A stretch of DNA of 64,000 bases, taken from NCBI GenBank assembly GCA_977017575.1, contig CDRNVI010000065.1, forward strand, positions 310,001 through 374,000. The letters run 5' to 3'. Positions 17,176 to 26,081 of the stretch are shown here, in pieces. Both the position numbers and the translations under genes were made by a program. Origin of the DNA: Paramoeba atlantica. Lineage: Eukaryota; Discosea. Below the pieces are notes generated by a model, which was not told the origin of the DNA, made no database searches, and saw nothing but the letters and a program-made list of their open reading frames with translations. Within the stretch, counting starts at the first letter, position 1. Each line of letters opens with the position of its first letter.

Positions 17176-19323
17176 TTAAACCTCTACCCATGCCATTACT
17201 TCACCCTCACTAGTGGAAGTAAATAACCACGGTAAGCTAGGATGAAACTTACAGTCAAGCACAGCGTTCTTATGTTTCAGTATCCTCAGAGGGACAATCA
17301 CAGGAGGGTTGTTATAGTCATCAGAGACAGAGCCGTGGTGGACGTGTACTTCGCCGCTTTGAGAGGAGGATGCAAATAAAGGATACGTCCAACCTTGTGG
17401 GTGATACGATACTCGATGCACCGAAGAGCTGTGGCTGTGCATTTTTTTGTGTGGCTTATCACTTAGTTCCATATCAAACCACACAACGTGCGAATCCAAA
17501 GAGGAGACCAAAAAATGTTCCCCAGAGTAATGCACATCTAAAGACGTCACGCAATCTACAGAGGACCGAAATTTCTTAATTAATTTTTGTTGTGAAAGAT
17601 CGAATACACGAATAAAACGAGTCGTTGCAACCACGAAATGCGGTTGAGACATGACAAATCGACAGTCCACAATTCGATCTTTGGACAAATGCGAAAACGG
17701 CGACATCACGCGACGCTGGGAAAGGAGTAGAAACACCACTTGGCGACTCTTCTTCGCATCACCTGGGCAAATCACAGCCACGTAGTCACCCTTCTTATGC
17801 ACACTCGCGGCACGTACCTTAAAATGAAAGTCCACACGCAGCATAATCCCCGCACGCTGCTCCTCCACACTGGGCGTTACAAACTTCGCCAACTCCGTTT
17901 GCTCCAATTCCCCCATCCCCGGCGTAAACGCGACCTCCTCCACATCTCTCCCCTTTGTACGCCAACCACCCTCCCCCTCCACCCCCCCACCCAGGCACCT
18001 CCTCGTTCTCTCCCCCACCCCCTCCCCACCCCCGCCCCCCCACGGCGGCGCCACAAACACCAGGGCACTGTCCGTCGCGGCGACGACATACCGCAGCCCG
18101 GGGCCCGGGCTCTCCCCGACCCACGCCACGGGGCTGCGCAGGTCGACCCGGCGCACCACCCGCCCCGTGGAGGTCTCGAACACGCGCAGCAGGTGGTCGT
18201 CGCACCCCGTCGCGAGCCACTGGCCCTGCGGCCCGCACGGCGCCAGCGACCGCACCGCGGCGGTGTGCCCACTGTAGCTCATGGCCAGGCGCTCGGGGAA
18301 GGGGGCTAGGGCCCGGGGGGAGGGGAGCTGTGGGAGAAGGCTCTCGGGGTCGAGGTTCAGCTTGTGGGATGTCCTGCGGGGGAAGGCGGAGAGGTCGAGA
18401 CAGCGCTGGTAGGACTCGTGGAGGGTGCGGGGGTACCAGGGGACGTGACGCAGGCAGGGGTAGCGCTGGGGGAGGAAGTGGGTGGGTTTGTCGAGATCGG
18501 AGGTGGTGTGGAAGTGGCGGTAGGCCTCACGGGAGGGGAGGTACTCGTCGGGGGGGTTGTAGCTTTCCTCGGTGCCGGGCGGGGGGAGGGGAGGGGGTGG
18601 GAGACGGTGACGTTGGAGACGGAGGAGAGCGGTGGTGGATTCCATGGGTTGGTCCCAGAGGGCGTAGGTGGAGGGGGTGGGTTTAGTGCGGTCAATGTCG
18701 GATTCGTTCCAGGCGCCGTGGCGACGGACGCGAGCGATGAGTTTCTCGACCTGGCGTCGCCAGTGGTGATCCGGGGTGTGCCGCCGCTTGGAGCCGGGAC
18801 CCGAAGCAAAAGGGTTTTGCAACCCGTCGAAAATGGCCGTTTCTGGGGGTAAGTCCTGATACGGGTTGTAGTTTGTGGAAGGATAAAGATTTTTTTGGAG
18901 GTTTAGAATCAGCTGAAGATCCTCCCCAGGAACAGCTACTTGACGACCGTGCAAGGCATCAATAATGGTACGCACTCTTTTTGGGTCGTCCAACTGTTGC
19001 AAAAGCTCGTTCAGAGGCTTTTGTTCTTCCCTTTGGACCCGTTGACCCTCAATATCGTACCCTACGTAGTTTTCCCCACTGTACCACTGAGAAGGTATGT
19101 CCCCAGAACGATTCAACAACGGTTCCTCATCGCTGCTATCACTCTCGTCGGCTTGGGCCTGCCCCCCAACACTGATAGAGTGATCGTCGCTATTCAAGTC
19201 TATGGATTTCTTCGCTAACTGCTTTTTACGCAAAGGCCAGGTTGGCGGGGAGGCTATGTATTGCAATCTCTCCTGGCCGTCTTGAAGAGCCCCTGGATCT
19301 TCCTCGTTTCTTTTATCCGACAT
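17176..19323 (-). CDS. BOP1/Erb1, ribosome biogenesis WD40 protein
   Basis: 715 residues from the ATG at 19323 (MSDKRNEEDPG...). The frame is open upstream to 19455, but those 44 residues are hydrophobic and unlike the family, so the internal start is preferred. BOP1/Erb1 with Ytm1 and Nop7 (PeBoW complex) is needed to process 27S pre-rRNA and assemble the 60S subunit in the nucleolus. The acidic N-terminus is followed by the BOP1NT domain (about 160-320), with 'ETAIFDGLQNPFA', 'ALWDQP', 'LPPPGTEESYNPPDEYL' and 'RHVPWYPRTLHESYQRCLDL'. WD40 repeats run from 'SGHTAAVRSLAP' (about 350) to 'CKFHPSLPWLFTSTSEGEVMAW' at the end. The middle, about 17,900-18,750, is extremely GC-rich compared with both flanks, with a glycine/arginine-rich insertion between blades. 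The length is close to that of the family. Confidence 0.95.
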   Translation of the reverse strand: MSDKRNEEDPGALQDGQERLQYIASPPTWPLRKKQLAKKSIDLNSDDHSISVGGQAQADESDSSDEEPLLNRSGDIPSQWYSGENYVGYDIEGQRVQREEQKPLNELLQQLDDPKRVRTIIDALHGRQVAVPGEDLQLILNLQKNLYPSTNYNPYQDLPPETAIFDGLQNPFASGPGSKRRHTPDHHWRRQVEKLIARVRRHGAWNESDIDRTKPTPSTYALWDQPMESTTALLRLQRHRLPPPPLPPPGTEESYNPPDEYLPSREAYRHFHTTSDLDKPTHFLPQRYPCLRHVPWYPRTLHESYQRCLDLSAFPRRTSHKLNLDPESLLPQLPSPRALAPFPERLAMSYSGHTAAVRSLAPCGPQGQWLATGCDDHLLRVFETSTGRVVRRVDLRSPVAWVGESPGPGLRYVVAATDSALVFVAPPWGGGGGEGVGERTRRCLGGGVEGEGGWRTKGRDVEEVAFTPGMGELEQTELAKFVTPSVEEQRAGIMLRVDFHFKVRAASVHKKGDYVAVICPGDAKKSRQVVFLLLSQRRVMSPFSHLSKDRIVDCRFVMSQPHFVVATTRFIRVFDLSQQKLIKKFRSSVDCVTSLDVHYSGEHFLVSSLDSHVVWFDMELSDKPHKKMHSHSSSVHRVSYHPQGWTYPLFASSSQSGEVHVHHGSVSDDYNNPPVIVPLRILKHKNAVLDCKFHPSLPWLFTSTSEGEVMAWVEV

Positions 19324-19800
19324 ACAGTACAGTGCAGGATGTAAACGTATAGAGCAGTATTCAATAAGCAAAAATATCAAATGTGCTAGAATATGTCCCG
19401 CAAATGATACATACTGAAGTGAGTGACGAATCTCTAATCGTAAGCAGGATGGCAAAAATCAAGATTGAAGTGTAGTTGTGATTTGTAATTTTGTGCAGCA
19501 AAATTCTAATTATAAATACTGTCTTAGGCAAAATTTTGATCTCATTACTGATAGTATCGATGTCAAAAACAACGCCTTTCTAGTCGGAGTATACTCTATG
19601 TCGGAATATATTTCTGTTGGGGGTCGCCCATCTAAAAGGTGGATTGCAAGAGGATTTATCTCCTTGGTTCCAATCCTTATTTCAATTGTCCGAAAATGAG
19701 TTGAGTTCTCGAGGCAAAGTGCAGCGGAAATCTTTTTCTTTTGGAACAAGAAAAAGAAGCGTTGCAAATATTTACACTACTAGTAAGATACACTTCATTA

Positions 19801-21512
19801 TGAGGAGGCCATCGAATGGTCGTCTCTTGTCGCGCATACTTGCACACCCGTTTGAGCTGATTTTTGTTGCAAACGAGAGATCTCGTTCTGAATATCGTGT
19901 CTACGCTATTTGGAGCCCGTTTCTGCTAATCAAAAAAAAAAATTCAAAATATTGAAATTTTGGGCAAAATATTTTGCAAAAAGTATCGAAAAACGTAAAA
20001 AAGGCTATTTTTTCTTCTTTTTACCTTACTATGGGCAAACGGAATAGACTAAACCGTCGCCAGCTATCACCAGAACAGTGTTCATATCCTGTGCGCATTG
20101 TCTGCGCACACGAAAGACACCGTGGGACATCTATTCCGGATACGGCACGTATGATGAACTGTTCAGAGAGCTCTGTCTCTCGGTACAAAGCGCGTTTCGA
20201 TGAGTCAGGTGACGTGGCACGTGCACCCTACTCGCGCGATAACGGCGTTGATACGGAGGAGTTCCGAGCCATGCTCTGTGCTATTGTTGATGCTGAGCGA
20301 GACACACAATTCGGGTGTCCGGGGTTTAAATGGGTACATAAGAGAGTGGATAAAGTACTTTATCCATGTAGTCTAAACACCGTGAAACGGAGTTTGAAAA
20401 AGATGGGATATGTCATTAAGACGATGTCGCACAAGCCTTTTTTAACAGCTGAGCACAAGGCTGCTAGACTACAACTTGCTGATTACTTTGAGGGATTCAG
20501 CCCAGATCAGCTGTCTCGTATTGTGTGGTGCGACGAAAAAATCTTTCGATGCGGATCACACGGTAAAAAAATTACGTACCTTGCAAAAATGACTGACCCC
20601 CCCAAGGAAACACCAGTACAATTAGATAGGTGGTATGGGGGGAAAGGAGTTCATGTATTCATGGCCACCAGTCTCCGTTGGGAAGTGCCTGATGCGTGTT
20701 TCCATGAGTTCGCACAAAATGAAACTGTTACAAATGAGGTCTTTTTGAATGCAATGAAAAAACGAAATGGGTTTTTCAACTGGATGCATCGCCGCCCCGG
20801 GGCTACAATTGTCCTTGACAACGCGCCAGGGCATGGGGAAGCCAGGAGAATAGGTAAGTTGGAAGACATCAAAATTATTGATTGGCCTTCGAAATCTCCT
20901 GATCTCAATTTGATTAAGAATTTGTGGAGCATGATGGATAAGTACATCCACAGCCATCTCCGTCCACAGAATCGAAAAGAATTACAAGCGGCTATTCCAA
21001 AGGCCAAGGAATATTTGTTGAACGGATGTCACGAGGCGTATGTGAATACGCTAAAGAGTCTTCCCACGCGCCTCGCTATACTACGTGAGCGTGGAGGTGG
21101 GAATACTGGCTATTAAGACCTACTTTCTGGGTACATTTTGGGCCGTGGTACGTAAAAATTACGAATTTTAGACCCGTTTTTCAATTTGCAAAATCTTTAA
21201 AATTTGAAAAAAAAAATTATAGTACTATAGTATATAGTATATAAGATACTGATTTTGTATTTGTAAAGTCATTTCGCATTTTCAATTAGCGGACACCCGC
21301 CTTCCTCCACTCTTTTACCGCGGAGGATAGTATCGCGGCGTTTAAAATTTCACTTTTGTAACTCATTGGAAATGTTTTCCGGCGAACGTTTTTGTATTTT
21401 AAATAGCGTAGACACGATATTCAGAACGAGCTCTCCCGTTTGCAACAAAAATCAGCTCAAACTGCCTCAGGACGCTAAAATGCGGACCTTGTCAGTTTTC
21501 GTGGCCCCCCTG
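19801..21512 (+). mobile_element. Tc1/mariner transposon with terminal inverted repeats and TA target duplication
   Basis: The inner parts of the inverted repeats are nearly identical: 19850-19910 on the left and 21401-21462 on the right (about 62 bases with two or three mismatches). Weaker similarity extends outward to 19801 on the left and to about 21512 on the right, where the end reads 'gtggcccccctg'. Both ends are flanked by TA (19799-19800 and 21513-21514), the target used by this superfamily. The element is about 1.7 kb with one transposase gene. The outer ends have diverged more than the inner repeats, so the insertion is not brand-new. Confidence 0.85.
20031..21116 (+). CDS. Tc1/mariner transposase, full-length frame but third catalytic residue replaced
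   Basis: 361 residues from the ATG at 20031; the frame is open 57 bases further upstream to 19974, without family similarity. A helix-turn-helix is present (RHRGTSIPDTARMMNCSESSVSRYK), then an HTH_32-like region. The DDE core is IVWCDEKIF (first Asp), TIVLDNAPGHGEA (second Asp) and 'WPSKSPDLNLIKNLWSMMD' (third site). The family normally has P-D-L-N-P-I-E-N-L-W; here the catalytic Glu is Lys and the preceding Pro is Leu, so strand transfer should fail despite the intact frame. The spacing from second to third site is 32 residues. It is the only clearly plus-strand gene of this length in the window. Confidence 0.9.
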   Translation: MGKRNRLNRRQLSPEQCSYPVRIVCAHERHRGTSIPDTARMMNCSESSVSRYKARFDESGDVARAPYSRDNGVDTEEFRAMLCAIVDAERDTQFGCPGFKWVHKRVDKVLYPCSLNTVKRSLKKMGYVIKTMSHKPFLTAEHKAARLQLADYFEGFSPDQLSRIVWCDEKIFRCGSHGKKITYLAKMTDPPKETPVQLDRWYGGKGVHVFMATSLRWEVPDACFHEFAQNETVTNEVFLNAMKKRNGFFNWMHRRPGATIVLDNAPGHGEARRIGKLEDIKIIDWPSKSPDLNLIKNLWSMMDKYIHSHLRPQNRKELQAAIPKAKEYLLNGCHEAYVNTLKSLPTRLAILRERGGGNTGY

Positions 21513-21514
21513 TA

Positions 21515-21835
21515 TAGATCATCAACCCTGACCAGGTTGAGGGTATAGCGACCCCGCTAAGCGATTCTGCAAAGTCCGATTTTTCACAGAAAGTCCGCTT
21601 CTTACTTGCCCGCGGCCACCGCGTATGGATTCAGGCTATTTGGGGACACAAGGACGACAACGCGCGCCACACTGTCACGGGACGAGTTTATTTTCTCAAT
21701 CCGGAAGACCCAGTGGGGAGTGAGTTAAAGGTGGGACGACGAGCCTGATGTTGAGTATGGGTTTCCGTTTCCTGACCTTCACTATTTCTCCATCGAACTT
21801 GCGAAGCAGGGGTCCGAATAACTTTATATAGTTTA
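21515..21835 (+). other. Decayed coding-like fragment between the two mariners
   Basis: One frame reads 'DFSQKVRFLLARGHRVW' and 'GRVYFLNPEDPVGSELK', which looks like former protein but matches no family I know. Its right end (about 21,797-21,836, 'gcaggggtccgaataacttt') recurs inverted at about 24,195-24,230, so the piece is itself repeated. Probably part of an older mobile element into which the deleted mariner was inserted. Confidence 0.35.
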
Positions 21836-22771
21836 TAAACCCCGCCCAACGAATAAGTCACCCCCCACTTTTTCTTACACGTGAGGGCCTACGGGGGTTT
21901 ATGCACCACTTTGCCGTTCAGAATTTCGAGATCTATCCTGCTATTTCTAGCTCATTTTAAAATGTTAAAATATTAAAAAAAATGTTAATTGTTTTTTCGA
22001 AAAAATGCCTAAATCCGCATACCGACTGCCAAAAGGGGGGCTTACGAATAGCGCGAAGGTTCTTTTGAGGATGAGAGACGGGCAGGGAGTCTCAAAAAAG
22101 CAATTGTCCCGCGATTTCAATGTTTCAGTTAAAATGGTAAAAAATATTTGAAAGAAAAAAAACCCACCCCACAGTACGCAATGAGTAACGCAAAAAAAGT
22201 ATTCAGTATCGAAGAGAAAAAATTAAGAAAGTTCTTGATCCTCTCGACCCCGCCGATGTTGTAATGTAAAGACGTTGAAGAAAATACAATTTCCACAGAA
22301 TTGTATGTTTCAACAAGATGGGGCTACGGCACACACTGCCCGTTCCTCTATGGAGCACATTACAGGTAGAATGAGTGATGTACTTAAAAATTGACCCCCC
22401 AATTCACCTGACCTTTCCCCCATAGAAAACGTTTCGTCGATGGTCCAGAATGCGGTGGACGAAAAGACTCCATCGGATAAACCTTCACTTATCCGATGTA
22501 TACGCAAAGCGTGGTCTCGTTTGCCACAAAAGGTGATCGATAAAACTGTTTTGAGTTTTGATGCTCGCCTTAAGAAGTGTATAGAACTCAAAGGCGAAAA
22601 AGTGACAAAATGGAAATTGTAATCTAGAAACGCTAGTTGTTCTTTGTTTCAGCCCACTCTTAGGTGCGCAAAGTTCCTATGGTGAGATCTGCAAAATGCA
22701 ACAAAAATGAGCTCAAACGGCCACTTGGCCGAAAAAAAAGTGGGGGGTGACTTTTCGTTGGGCGGGGTTTA
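21836..22771 (+). mobile_element. Internally deleted mariner-like element with about 40-bp terminal inverted repeats
   Basis: The left end 'taaaccccgcccaacgaata...' (21836-21875) is the inverted copy of 22731-22771, ending 'cgttgggcggggttta'. Both are flanked by TA. Inside, 22004-22151 encodes the start of a transposase with a helix-turn-helix (MPKSAYRLPKGGLTNSAKVL... then QLSRDFNVSVKMVK). Then 22303-22620 encodes the C-terminus, with 'QQDGATAHTARSSM' and 'NSPDLSPIENV' (Asp and Glu of the DDE triad). The central catalytic part is missing and the reading frame is broken, so this is a non-autonomous relic. It belongs to a different family from the copy at 19801, although 'tgcaacaaaaatgagctcaa' at 22697 resembles the inner repeat of that element. 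Confidence 0.8.
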
Positions 22772-23600
22772 TATAGGTAGAAAAAATAAAAGTACTATAA
22801 AGTACCTATACTACTTTAAAGCTTTGTGTACCTATAATTTTAGAGGTCGACTTTTTGTGCAATTTGGGTGGGGAATCAGTGCAGTCTGGGTGCTCGGGTC
22901 GCGGAGAGTAGGCCTTGTTGGAGGGAATGATTTTTCTGATTACCTAAAATACATAGGAAACAATATTGCACAGGTATAGTTTTCAGGCAGTTATAGTACC
23001 GAACAGGCTTCATCAGCGTCAGACGTGGAAAACACTTCTACCAGGCCTTCTCTAATCGTCGTTGATAAGCCATGCGATATCGACGATTACATTGTTGAAC
23101 AATGATATCAATGTTTCTGCCTCTAAATTTTCCACTACCAGTTGACTCCAGATTGTAGCATTTCCAGAACACAAGACACATATTGAACATGTTGTTCTAC
23201 CATGGGAATTGCCAGTGTCTGCAACAATGGATCCTGAATGGTCGCGTTTCATACTCCATGATCACACTTCCATTATATCATGGTTTCGAACACCTTTGAA
23301 AGGTTTAGGGATTGACATCAAGTTGCATTTTCAACAGCATTTTCTGTCTCCCGCTTTCTGACTCTCTTCTCCTTCACTATGACTCAGGGATGAAGAGTAT
23401 GAGGTTCGAGTGCTTTTTTCGCAAGCAAAGTTCCACTTTTCCGGCCTGCACCTCCTTGTAAGTAGTACAAGGTCTTATTGCGGGGGTTGTTTACAACCTC
23501 TGCCTCTTCGTCTTTATGGTGGCCGGGTGGGGGTGAATCGAGACGGGTGATAAAATCCCAAAAAAAAGGGGGGGGGCTCGATGAAAGGGGTACTGTTGAT
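22772..23600. other. Repeat-rich intergenic DNA, no gene recognised
   Basis: AT-rich sequence with 'aaagtacctata'-type motifs that recur near 24,180. Short frames on both strands have no recognisable content. A possible decayed frame runs on the plus strand near 23,170-23,360 (…VVLPWELPVSATMDPEWSRF...), unidentified. Confidence 0.35.
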
Positions 23601-23619
23601 TTTCATTTTCGCCAAGTCG

Positions 23620-23675
23620 TCGGGTCCAGTGACTCTACATCTGAGAGGGCTGGGTTCGATTCCCACTGAAGTACT
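23620..23675 (+). other. tRNA-like sequence (B-box) 1
   Basis: 'gctgggttcgattcccact' at about 23647-23666 matches the T-arm/B-box of tRNA genes, and 'gtcgggtccagtgactcta' upstream resembles a D-arm/A-box. A full cloverleaf cannot be closed by eye, so a decayed tRNA or the head of a tRNA-derived SINE is more likely than a working tRNA. Confidence 0.3.
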
Positions 23676-23724
23676 TTTAGTCCGACTACACAGGGATTAG
23701 CTAAGAAGCTTGGGTCCACGATAT

Positions 23725-23800
23725 CGGACGGATTGGTCCATTTGCCTAGCCCACGCATTAGCATGCGCGTTGGAAGGGGGTTCGAACCCGCTACTCGTAG
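23725..23800 (+). other. tRNA-like sequence (B-box) 2
   Basis: 'gggggttcgaacccgct' at about 23775-23791 is a good B-box. About 20 bases upstream, 'acgcattagcatgcgcgt' resembles the anticodon arm of tRNA-Ala(AGC), although the stem has mismatches. 'ttggtccatttgcctag' could be a degenerate D-arm. The acceptor stem does not close. It is probably a pseudo-tRNA or SINE head, directly next to the 81-bp tandem repeat. Confidence 0.3.
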
Positions 23801-23832
23801 TTTTTGCACAAACTACATGAAGCACAAACGTC

Positions 23833-24017
23833 AGTGGGAAGCAATTTGCGAAGCCGAAGTGGGGGTATGGCGAGGGCCCGCGTGAGCGGTCCTGAGCCAT
23901 ACGCGACGTCGTTAGTGGGAAGCAATTTGCGAGGCCGAAGGGGTGGTATGGCGAGGGCCCGCGTGAGCGGGCATGAGCCATACGCGGCGTCGTTAGTGGG
24001 AAGCAATTTGCGAAGCC
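23833..24017. repeat. 81-bp tandem repeat, about 2.3 copies, each able to form a hairpin
   Basis: Copies begin at 23833, 23914 and 23995 ('agtgggaagcaatttgcga'); the third is cut after about 23 bases. In the second copy 'tatggc-gagg-gcccgc-gtga-gcgggc-atga-gccata' folds into a two-part stem capped by a GTGA (GNRA-type) tetraloop. The first copy keeps most of the pairs. Confidence 0.8.
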
Positions 24018-24566
24018 CCGTTTGACAACATTGCTAATAAGGCTGGACAAATTTAGCTCGACTTTCTGTATTACCCGAGCGCCCAGGCATTGAAAAATTT
24101 CAACCAAATAGTACGATTCCAGTGCAAATCACTGACAAAAAAGTAAAGGTAGATAAAGGTAGGGAAAAATAAATATAGTTACTTTAAAGTACCTATAATA
24201 AAGTTTTATAGTTATTCGGACCCCTGCTTGGGAAATAAAGCACATCATGTGCAACAGCGTTGATATTTTGGTGAAAAAGGGTGGATTCTCACATTGGCGG
24301 AAGAGTGACAAGTGTTCTGGACAAGTTATTGTGAATTTTTCACGTATAACGGAACGCTTAAAAGAAGAATTTCCTTCTAAAGATTGTATTTTCAAAAGTG
24401 GTCAGATTGTGGTGGCACAACCGTGAGAATCATAGTGATCTTGTTTCTAAAAAGGTGTCATGCGGTGATTGTCGCCCAGGCACGCTTCCTGCGCATGAGC
24501 CATTGGTAACACATGGTTACCGAGTTTACCATGCATGGTATACCGGTAGGTCACCGGTCACCCGCT
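24018..24566. other. Repeat-derived intergenic DNA
   Basis: Contains an inverted copy (about 24,195-24,230) of the fragment ending at 21,836, beside AT-rich 'aaagtacctata' motifs. The rest, up to the foldback, shows no gene I can name. Confidence 0.35.
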
Positions 24567-24754
24567 ATTCCGTCCCATTGTGCACCTTCACCCACCCGTC
24601 TCGTCTCATTTCAGTTTGGTGCGAGAACCAGGCTGGTGGGTTCCTGTATTATAATAATACAGGAACTTATAATACAGGAACCCACCAGCCTGGTTCTCGC
24701 ACCAAACTGAAATGAGACGAGACGGGTGGGTGAAGCTGTACAATGGGACGGAAT
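24567..24754. repeat. Foldback: 88-base arms, 12-base spacer
   Basis: The left arm 24567-24654 and right arm 24667-24754 are reverse complements with only about two mismatches; the spacer is 'taatacaggaac'. Transcribed or extruded, it would form a very long hairpin. It could be a foldback-type MITE or a recent inverted duplication. Confidence 0.9.
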
Positions 24755-25318
24755 TTATGATCGAGCTAACCTCCTCCTGGGAGGAAAACTTTACAGAGGC
24801 TCATGAGCGGAAAGCTCAGAAATACAGCTATATTTATAATCAACGGAAACTACATAATCCGTCGACGTTTCTTCTTGTCTTTGAAGTAGGGGCAAGGGGG
24901 AAGTTAAACTCTACTACGCGCGCTCTAAATTCCCTATTCGCAGGCAGCAAAAGTGCTGCTTCTGCGTGCCGGGAGAAGATGGTCCGGCGCGCTATTCGAA
25001 GTAGTTTTGTAATCTACCAGCACCGTGACAACCCTACGTAGGAGGTGCTCAACTTTCAGCAGTGACGACTTCTAAGCAAACAGCACGTTTTGTGCGTGTC
25101 TTCTTTCTCAGTGATTATCTCTGCAGCTCAGCTGCACGATTAATATAGAGCCTTGTTGTGGGCAGTCGTGTGTGAATCTGTAATGTATCCTTCCGAGGAT
25201 TACGGAGACGATTTTCTAAAAATCGTTTCGTCAGTTTATTCTAAGCCAAGAGCAAAAGGAGCTATTAAATATTTAATGGCCAGGTACTGGTTTCCCCCCA
25301 GGCTACAGAGCATTCAAC

Positions 25319-25583
25319 CTAATTCCTGTGTAATTCAACTAATCTCGAAAAGCTGGAGCGTTTCCCGCCGTTTGTTTGCCTATCACCCCCCCCTCCTTGG
25401 GTCAAAAATAATTAGAAAACAACGCGAAGAAAGAGCATATTTTTACTAAAACATCCCACTTTTTCAAAAATTTCCCAACTTTGACCATGCCCATCCAGGA
25501 CCCAGGGGGGGGGGGGTGATAGGCAAACAACCGGCGGGAAACTCTCCTGCTTTTCGAGATCTGTTGAATGCCAAAGGAATTAG
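25319..25583. repeat. MITE-like element with about 85-bp inverted ends
   Basis: The left arm 25319-25403 (starting 'ctaattcctgtg', containing 'ctcgaaaagctgg' and ending in a C-run plus 'gggtc') is matched inverted by 25499-25583. The arms differ at several positions and in homopolymer length. The interior is about 95 bases and AT-rich, with no coding capacity. Size and structure fit a miniature inverted-repeat element. Confidence 0.75.
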
Positions 25584-26081
25584 TTTAAAAGCTATTACGG
25601 TGTGCTCTGTGGGCTGGGGGGAAATCAATATCTGGACTGTACTACTGTGCCAGTCGTGAGACACATGTTATATTGGTGAAAGATCTCGCCTATTATTTTC
25701 GCAGTGTATAGTGTGATATTAAAAATTCGGCAATATTGGTTCAATCTGACGACGAATTTTTTTTATTAATTCGCCAATATCACAAAGTGACCGACTTGTC
25801 AGTAAAGATTTTTTTTTAATTGGTACAATGCAATACTACTCCCGTACATTCGATCGATCATGATAAGGCAGATAAAAATATTCACGCATAGTAGGCAAGA
25901 AAATAATCATATTTCGAAGAAAAAGTGACAAATCAGTATGCCGTACAGACAGACAGAGTTGTTTCTCAAAAAATAGAAACTAGAGGTACAATAGAAACTA
26001 ATGAAAACAAAGAATTAGATGAACAAAAATTTTGTTTGAAAACGGCAAGGTGCGCATGAAAATTTTATAAGTTCTGAATAT
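25584..26081. other. AT-rich spacer downstream of the polymerase pair
   Basis: About 500 AT-rich bases. No gene or clear repeat was seen. Confidence 0.45.

Noticed and set aside
17740-18852. Several Pro/Arg/Gly-rich frames on both strands over BOP1
   Set aside because: They arise because the GC-rich BOP1 middle lacks AT-rich stops in all frames. BOP1 itself explains the region.
24398-25041. Two plus-strand frames of about 105 and 109 codons around the foldback
   Set aside because: The first lies largely in the palindrome arms and the second has no recognised domain; a gene is not supported.
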